NCBI GenBank assembly: GCA_934539585.1
Contig: CAKTCT010000026.1
Coordinates: forward strand, 1 to 35,497
DNA from: an uncultured Oscillospiraceae bacterium
GTDB taxonomy: Bacteria; Bacillota; Clostridia; Oscillospirales; Ruminococcaceae
Length of the DNA stretch: 35,497 nucleotides
Direction of reading: 5' to 3'
Positions within the stretch are counted from its first letter, which is position 1. Each line of letters starts with the position of its first letter. Below are positions 31,306 through 35,497 of the stretch, in pieces. The position numbers were made by a program, and so were the translations under genes. The notes beneath the pieces are model-generated. The model was not told where the DNA came from. It made no database searches and saw only the letters and a list, made by a program, of their open reading frames with translations.

Positions 31306-31535
31306 GGCTCCACCTCCAGCAGCGCCAGAAGCTCATGGGCCATCTCCACGGCCTGCTTAGCCGTCAGCCGCAGCACCGGTTCCTGGCGGACGTAGGCCAG
31401 CACCCCGCCCGACGGCGCGATTGCCACCCTGTCCAGCCCCGCCTCGTAGAGGTAGTGGAGCCCCTTGACCTCGCTTTCTGCCGTCAGGATGTCGGGGTAG
31501 CGGCTTTCCACCTGGATCAGCGTCTTTTCCGTCAT
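31302..31535 (-). CDS. Small phage protein, 77 residues, unknown
   Basis: The ATG at 31535 overlaps the RusA stop (ATGA) and has GGAGGGAA upstream. The product has a short N-terminal strand, a VAIAPSGGVLAYVRQEPVLRL middle region and a C-terminal helix (AVEMAHELLALLEVEP). I do not recognise it. Its position in a tightly overlapped phage cluster supports it being real. Confidence 0.6.
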   Translation of the reverse strand: MTEKTLIQVESRYPDILTAESEVKGLHYLYEAGLDRVAIAPSGGVLAYVRQEPVLRLTAKQAVEMAHELLALLEVEP

Positions 31536-31942
31536 GGTTGATTCCCTCCTGCCGGTATTGTCTCGATCCTGACATAGATTCCCGGGACCTCCGCCCAGAA
31601 CTTCTCGACGATCTCCGAAGCTACCAGCGCATCGTCTTTCCAGAAGCCCTCTGCTGTCATGCAGTCTTTCAGGAGCTTCTGGAGGTTGTCGGTGTCGGGC
31701 TTGGTGATCCGGTATTCGCCGTTTTGGTGCCGGCCTTTGGGAAAGCACCACTTGACCACCAGGCGAAGCCCTGTGACCAATGGCTCGTCCGGCCGGTAGG
31801 CATTCAGATGCGCCCGGAGCTTCTGCCTGGCGTCTGCCAGAGCAGGAGGCTCATAGAACACCGGCCGTCCCTTTACCACCCGCACCTGCTTTTCCTGATG
31901 GGTCACGGTGGGCGGGATCATAGCCATGAAAAATTCAAGCAT
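31532..31942 (-). CDS. rusA: RusA family crossover junction endodeoxyribonuclease
   Basis: The 136-residue protein matches the RusA family of phage Holliday-junction resolvases. The conserved core KPDTDNLQKLLKDCM (about 79-93) carries the catalytic aspartates, followed by GFWKDDALVASEIVEKFWAE (about 97-116), in which the DD pair supplies further metal ligands. It would resolve recombination intermediates of phage DNA. The start MLEFFMAM at 31942 follows GAGGGTGA, and the stop of the upstream gene overlaps it by eight bases. Confidence 0.88.
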   Translation of the reverse strand: MLEFFMAMIPPTVTHQEKQVRVVKGRPVFYEPPALADARQKLRAHLNAYRPDEPLVTGLRLVVKWCFPKGRHQNGEYRITKPDTDNLQKLLKDCMTAEGFWKDDALVASEIVEKFWAEVPGIYVRIETIPAGGNQP

Positions 31943-32177
31943 CTTCGTCACCCTCTGGGCTAAAGTCAACGCCAACCCATTTTCCAGTATCCGGGTCATA
32001 AACCACATCACCCGACTGTTTGACACGGTTCCAAATGAATTTCAAAACATCCGGCTGCTTGACAAGCCACCAGAGAACTCGGCTTTTCAAAATATCAAAA
32101 GTTTCTCCGGGGAGCGAATGAAAGAGCGGCGGCATTTTTCTAGCAATGCTTAACAACTGATTTTTTCGTTTTGCCAT
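31935..32177 (-). CDS. Small phage protein, 80 residues, unknown
   Basis: The start MAKRKNQ at 32177 lies eight bases from AAAAGGA; an ATG three codons upstream overlaps the ribosome site. The sequence has a basic start, an amphipathic KSRVLWWLVKQPDVLKFIWNRV helix (about 32-53) and an acidic tail. It is typical of small proteins just upstream of rusA in phages but not assigned to a family. Confidence 0.6.
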   Translation of the reverse strand: MAKRKNQLLSIARKMPPLFHSLPGETFDILKSRVLWWLVKQPDVLKFIWNRVKQSGDVVYDPDTGKWVGVDFSPEGDEDA

Positions 32178-32559
32178 TTTGCTCATCCTTTTCTTGCTTT
32201 TGTCTTAAATTTGCCTTTTGTCAAGGGAAGGGGAAGGAAGGAGTCGTGCGAGAGCTTACGCACGACTTCCTTTCCCCCTTGACCCGTGAGGGACAAAAGA
32301 CAATGTATATTTATATATACGTTTTTGTCCCTGTCCCGGACAAAAACGGAAATCGCGTTTTTGTCCCTCTCCGGGACAATTTTTGAGGGACAGACAAAAA
32401 CGCGTTTTTGTCCCTGAGAGACAGGGACAGGGACAGACAATTTCCGTTTTTGTCCCTCTTAAAAAAGACATTTTCTGCGACTTTGTATTCTGTAGAAGCA
32501 CACATTACTTGCGGCAGAAACAGCAGAATTAACACAATCTTGCTTTTTGCGACTGCTCA
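32178..32559. other. Gap within the phage operon holding alternating repeats
   Basis: No credible gene; the open frames here simply translate the repeats. It holds a hairpin at 32230-32275 (GAGTCGTGCG with CGCACGACTTC), an AT-rich stretch (32301-32320) and the repeat array at 32320-32456. Confidence 0.6.
32320..32456. repeat. Alternating inverted repeat array (iteron-like)
   Basis: Four exact copies of CGTTTTTGTCCC occur at 32320, 32356, 32403 and 32445 (periods 36, 47 and 42). Between them lie partial inverted copies of GGGACAAAAACG (32337, 32387, 32430 and shorter ones). They form several perfect hairpins: 32320-32348 (11-bp arms), 32361-32379 (7 bp), the palindrome ACAAAAACGCGTTTTTGT at 32394-32411, and 32410-32428 (7 bp). 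Beside it is TTTATATATAC. The array lies next to the primase gene and could be an origin or regulator site, by inference. Confidence 0.85.
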
Positions 32560-34770
32560 TCAAGAACTCGCGGCAGCCTTTTTCCCGATTTTCCCATCCT
32601 CGATCCAGAACCCTCCGTGCTCCTGAACACGTCTTCGGGCGGTCTTTTCGCTGACCCCCATGTACTCGGCCAGGCTCTCCGTGCTGACGGAACCATCGAT
32701 CATGCAAGCGTCAAAAGCGGTCTCTACCGACACCTTCCGGTCCTTCTGGCGGTCGTTTTTGGGCTTCCGTTTTTCGATTGCCCGCTGCCAGGAGGGCTTT
32801 TCTTCCTCCGGGCAAACATCCGCCAGAGAGCCGCTGGCGTCGCTTTTATGCACCGGGTAATCGAACCAGAGGTTCAGGTCCTTGAAGGGCGGAAACTCCC
32901 GCAGCGTGGCAGACAGCCGCCATGCCGTCCGGGAATCCGCCGCCTTTTCGGCAGCCGAAGCCTCCGCCTGAATGACCGGAAATTCCTCCGGCAGGAGCTT
33001 CCGGCAGGCTTCCAGCATGGCAGAGCCGCTGCACAGGTCGTCCTGGCTTACCTCGTCTTCCAGGTCATGGCGGCTGATTGCCTTGCTGCAGACCGCCGCA
33101 GCGGCCTTCTGACGCTCCTGCTTTTTGATAGCGTCGGATAAAGGCAACTCGATCAGGTCCAGCAGCGCGTCGGGGTCTCTGGCGAACACGCCGGAGCCGG
33201 ATGCGCGGTCCATGGAGCGCTTGCCGCCCTGTGCGCCTTTGGAATGGTGGTGGCAGTAGATCACGGCGCAGCCAAGCTCCGTGCAGACCTTGTCGAACTG
33301 GTTGCAGAAAGCCGCCATCTGGTCGGCGGAGTTTTCGTCACCGGTGATCACCTTGTAGATGGGGTCGATGATCACGGCAATGTAGTGCTTTTTGGCCGCC
33401 CTGCGGATCAGCTTCGGCGCCAGCTTATCCATGGGTACCGACTTTCCCCGAAGGTTCCAGATGTCGATGTTCCGGATTTCCCTAGGCTGCCACCCCAGCG
33501 CCTCGTAGACATCCTTGTAACGATGGAGACAGGACGCCCGGTCCAGTTCCAGATTGACGTAGAGGACCCGCCCCTTGGCGCAGGGAAAGCCCAGCCAGTT
33601 CCGCCCTTCGGCTAAAGCAATGGACAGCTCGATCAGCGCAAAGGATTTTCCCGCCTTGGACGGTCCGGACAGCAGCATCTTGTGTCCTTGTCGCAGAACC
33701 CCCTCAATGAGAGCCGGAGAAAGCTCCGGCAGATTCGCCCAGGAATCCGCCATGGTCTCAAACTCCGGCAGGTCGTCGTTGACGCTTTCCACCCATTCTT
33801 TCCATGTGACCCAGTCTGCTTTTCCCAGATTGGTGGCAAGGATACATTGCTTCTGACCGTCCCGAGTGACGCCGGGCATCCGGGAAAGGCGGGACGGATT
33901 GCAGTTCTGCCGGTCCAGCTGCAGGCCGTTTTTCTGGCAGACCTGGTAGAGATAATCCACCCGCTGCCGGTACTCGCTGTAGCTTCCGGCGTCCACCCGG
34001 ACAATGGCGTGAAGGCTTTTCCCGCCGGAATAGACCAGCGCCGCAACCGGCAGCTCCAGTTCCCGGATCAGGGCGTTCTGGCGGGGAAGCTCCATATTGT
34101 CGCACTCCACCAAAGCGTAACGGAAATCGGTGACGTTTTCGTTCTTGCATCCTTGTCCGTCCAGAGGATTGAAGCGGATCCAGGCCCCCGCTTCCGGCTT
34201 GTAGTCGCCGATTACCGCGCCGATGTCCCCGCCGCAGTGAGAAAGGGCCTCGATCAGTTCCCCGGCCGTCCGGTCCCAGCAGCCTTTGGTGGGCAGGTAC
34301 TTCCCATCCTCCCTCTGGTAGCTGTCCGTGACGTAGCCGACGTTTTCCCCGGCTTCAAAGAGGGTCTCCAGATACAGGGTCAGCTGCTGGACGGGGTCCC
34401 AGTCCTTGGGAAACTGAATCTCGGTGTCCTCTACCCAGGCAGGCTTTAAAATTTGCAGATCGTCCTGTTGAATCTCATCATTCCAGTCAAGCTCGCGGCC
34501 CCCTGAATCCGGCTGCCAGCCGGCGTCCTTTGCCATCTGGACAATGGTCCCGCCGGTGACAGGGGACGGGTTCCCGGCAAAGCTATTCCACTTCTTTTCA
34601 CATTCGTGGGGGTGATACCGCCGGGAATCCCTGGCGCTCCATGCGTCCCAAACTGATGCCGAATACCCTTCTTCCCGCAGCGCCATGCCTACGGCGACCC
34701 ATTGGGAGTAGTCGCAGACGGCGGGGTCAATGAAATCCAGCAGCGGGATCAGGTCCAGCTTTCGCTCCAA
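32560..34770 (-). CDS. Phage primase-like protein with RepA-type ATPase/helicase domain
   Basis: The 736-residue replication protein has an N-terminal PriCT-2-like segment (about 10-80), a primase-like domain (about 120-330: ALVECDNM near 219-226 with acidic residues, VYSGGKSLHAIV about 246-257) and a RecA/RepA-type ATPase (AAA_25-like) with Walker A GPSKAGKS (369-376) and Walker B AVIIDP. The last 100 residues are charged and end with an HTH-like STESLAEYMGVSEKTARRRVQEHG. It would start phage DNA synthesis and unwind the fork. It begins with TTG at 34770, nine bases after AAGGAGG, and overlaps the upstream gene by 22 bases. It seems full length. Confidence 0.85.
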   Translation of the reverse strand: MERKLDLIPLLDFIDPAVCDYSQWVAVGMALREEGYSASVWDAWSARDSRRYHPHECEKKWNSFAGNPSPVTGGTIVQMAKDAGWQPDSGGRELDWNDEIQQDDLQILKPAWVEDTEIQFPKDWDPVQQLTLYLETLFEAGENVGYVTDSYQREDGKYLPTKGCWDRTAGELIEALSHCGGDIGAVIGDYKPEAGAWIRFNPLDGQGCKNENVTDFRYALVECDNMELPRQNALIRELELPVAALVYSGGKSLHAIVRVDAGSYSEYRQRVDYLYQVCQKNGLQLDRQNCNPSRLSRMPGVTRDGQKQCILATNLGKADWVTWKEWVESVNDDLPEFETMADSWANLPELSPALIEGVLRQGHKMLLSGPSKAGKSFALIELSIALAEGRNWLGFPCAKGRVLYVNLELDRASCLHRYKDVYEALGWQPREIRNIDIWNLRGKSVPMDKLAPKLIRRAAKKHYIAVIIDPIYKVITGDENSADQMAAFCNQFDKVCTELGCAVIYCHHHSKGAQGGKRSMDRASGSGVFARDPDALLDLIELPLSDAIKKQERQKAAAAVCSKAISRHDLEDEVSQDDLCSGSAMLEACRKLLPEEFPVIQAEASAAEKAADSRTAWRLSATLREFPPFKDLNLWFDYPVHKSDASGSLADVCPEEEKPSWQRAIEKRKPKNDRQKDRKVSVETAFDACMIDGSVSTESLAEYMGVSEKTARRRVQEHGGFWIEDGKIGKKAAASS

Positions 34771-35351
34771 TCCGAAGCGCCTCCTTCCGGCTTATATTCT
34801 TTGGGGATGAGCCCACGCGGGACCCTCCAGTTGTTGTTCGCAATGCGGTCGATCAGGCGCTTTGCCTCGGAGAATTGCCACGTCCCCACATGAAGAAATC
34901 CATATTTTTCCAAGCAGCGAATTTGCTTTGGGGTGGTAAGCCCCGCCGCCCGTCGAGAATCCAGCCGTTCCAGCAGCTTGGAAGCCTTTCCGGCGTTGTC
35001 TACAGCGTCCGGCAGAATTCCCAGCTTTTCGAGCCTTGCCAGCTGCTTTTCGCTGGCGGGAGCCTGCTCCCACCCGAAGGATGGGACATACCCCGCCAGA
35101 TCCTCCGCCTGAATGGACATTTCATATTGCAGCGGATCCACCAGCTGCCGTTTTCTCCGGCGCATTTCCGCCAGCTGCTTGGCAAGGGCTTCTTCCCGCT
35201 GGGCGACTACGTCCTCGGCAGCCTGCTTTTCCGCTGCTTCCAGATCGACGGCAGCCCCGGATTCCGCCAGATTCTCCGTCATTTTTTCGGCTACCTCCGG
35301 GCTTTCGCAGATCAGATGAGCCGGCCGGCAGAGCTCAACTTTGCAAAGAAA
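34749..35351 (-). pseudogene. C-terminal fragment of a phage helicase
   Basis: The frame is open from 35351 down to 34749. The first ATG is at 35282 and would give 177 residues, but the sequence before it (CRPAHLICESPEVAEKM) also reads like native protein. The 3' half contains EKQLARLEKLGI and TTPKQIRCLEKYGF, two repeats of a small module commonly found at the end of phage DEAD/SNF2-type helicases. All ATPase motifs are missing: plus-strand sequence of other origin begins at about 35340-35350. So this is the tail of a truncated helicase. Confidence 0.65.
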
Positions 35352-35443
35352 TCATTCGATACAAAAAGCTGGGCGAGGTGCTCCGCAGGAACAAGGATAT
35401 CGACTATTTGGAGTTGCAGGATATGTCGACATTCGTGTGCTGA
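35348..35443 (+). pseudogene. 3' end of an unidentified gene on the plus strand
   Basis: The 31 codons (35348-35443) before the TGA read EIIRYKKLGEVLRRNKDIDYLELQD..., a normal-looking protein end. Its 5' part is missing, because sequence to the left is the antisense of the helicase. I do not recognise the family. It marks the right border of the phage fragment. Confidence 0.55.
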
Positions 35444-35497
35444 CGATCAGCGACCTGCAGACTGTCGTCGATGAGCAGGCGCCGACCTACTACCCGG
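35437..35497 (+). CDS. Possible start of a further gene (partial)
   Basis: GTG at 35437 overlaps the TGA of the preceding reading frame and opens a frame to the edge of the window (VLTISDLQTVVDEQAPTYYP). The overlap and amino-acid composition suggest a real coupled gene, but only 20 codons are seen and there is no strong ribosome site. Confidence 0.4.
   Translation, partial: MLTISDLQTVVDEQAPTYYP

Noticed and set aside
32320..32456. CRISPR array
   Set aside because: Repeats are 12 bases, alternate in orientation and have no unique spacers of constant length; no cas genes.
32183..32535. Overlapping minus-strand frames across the repeat array
   Set aside because: They translate the 12-mer repeats into simple repeated peptides in several frames at once, which is expected of repeats, not of a gene.
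35036..35443. 135-residue plus-strand ORF at the right end
   Set aside because: Only the last 31 codons look like protein; the rest is antisense of the helicase tail.

Overview
The window looks like chromosome of an anaerobic, fermentative, probably spore-forming Clostridia member of the Oscillospiraceae/Ruminococcaceae type. This is inferred from gene content and GC-rich codon use; no 16S gene is present. The supporting genes are pyruvate formate-lyase with its activase, two kinds of [FeFe] hydrogenase, a SleB-type spore cortex hydrolase, a clostridial-style PRPP synthetase, and Firmicutes-type promoters and Shine-Dalgarno sites.

Layout. 1-837 is non-coding, with terminators and a mosaic of hairpin repeats. 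838-3997 (minus) holds a PHP phosphatase, an M42 peptidase and an HD hydrolase. 3998-4714 is a second block of the same repeats. 4715-8376 is a pfl unit: strong promoter, ZTP (pfl-motif) riboswitch with an overlapping terminator, pflB, a GNAT acetyltransferase and pflA. 8396-12821 holds an orphan family-5 solute-binding lipoprotein, then rpsO and pnp. 12892-17627 is a hydrogen operon: small [2Fe-2S] protein, sensory-type (group C-like) [FeFe] hydrogenase with PAS domain, PP2C/SpoIIE phosphatase with an unnamed C-terminal domain, and a group B-like [FeFe] hydrogenase. 17633-23596 holds a membrane-anchored SGNH hydrolase, a DUF4358-like lipoprotein, a convergent GT2 glycosyltransferase, sleB, a HAD phosphatase and a PRPP synthetase.

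23652-24210 is a five-tRNA operon (Gly-Arg-His-Gln-Gln). It is followed by an AT-richer island (about 24.2-26.07 kb) with an MFS transporter and a 43-codon ORF, probably acquired by transfer. 26091-30614 returns to chromosome-like DNA: heparinase II/III protein, metallophosphoesterase, and a HAD-IIA phosphatase overlapping a MurR/RpiR regulator.

From about 30.62 to 35.35 kb lies a prophage fragment on the minus strand: the C-terminal part of a helicase, a primase/RepA-like ATPase, a 382-bp gap with alternating inverted repeats, a small protein, a RusA resolvase, two small proteins and a truncated, frameshifted radical SAM gene. It is cut at both ends. The last 150 bases carry the end of one plus-strand gene and perhaps the start of another.

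The observations most worth following are: the repeat family, whose stems covary between copies; the H2-sensor/phosphatase/hydrogenase operon; and the alternating repeat array beside the phage primase, a candidate replication origin.
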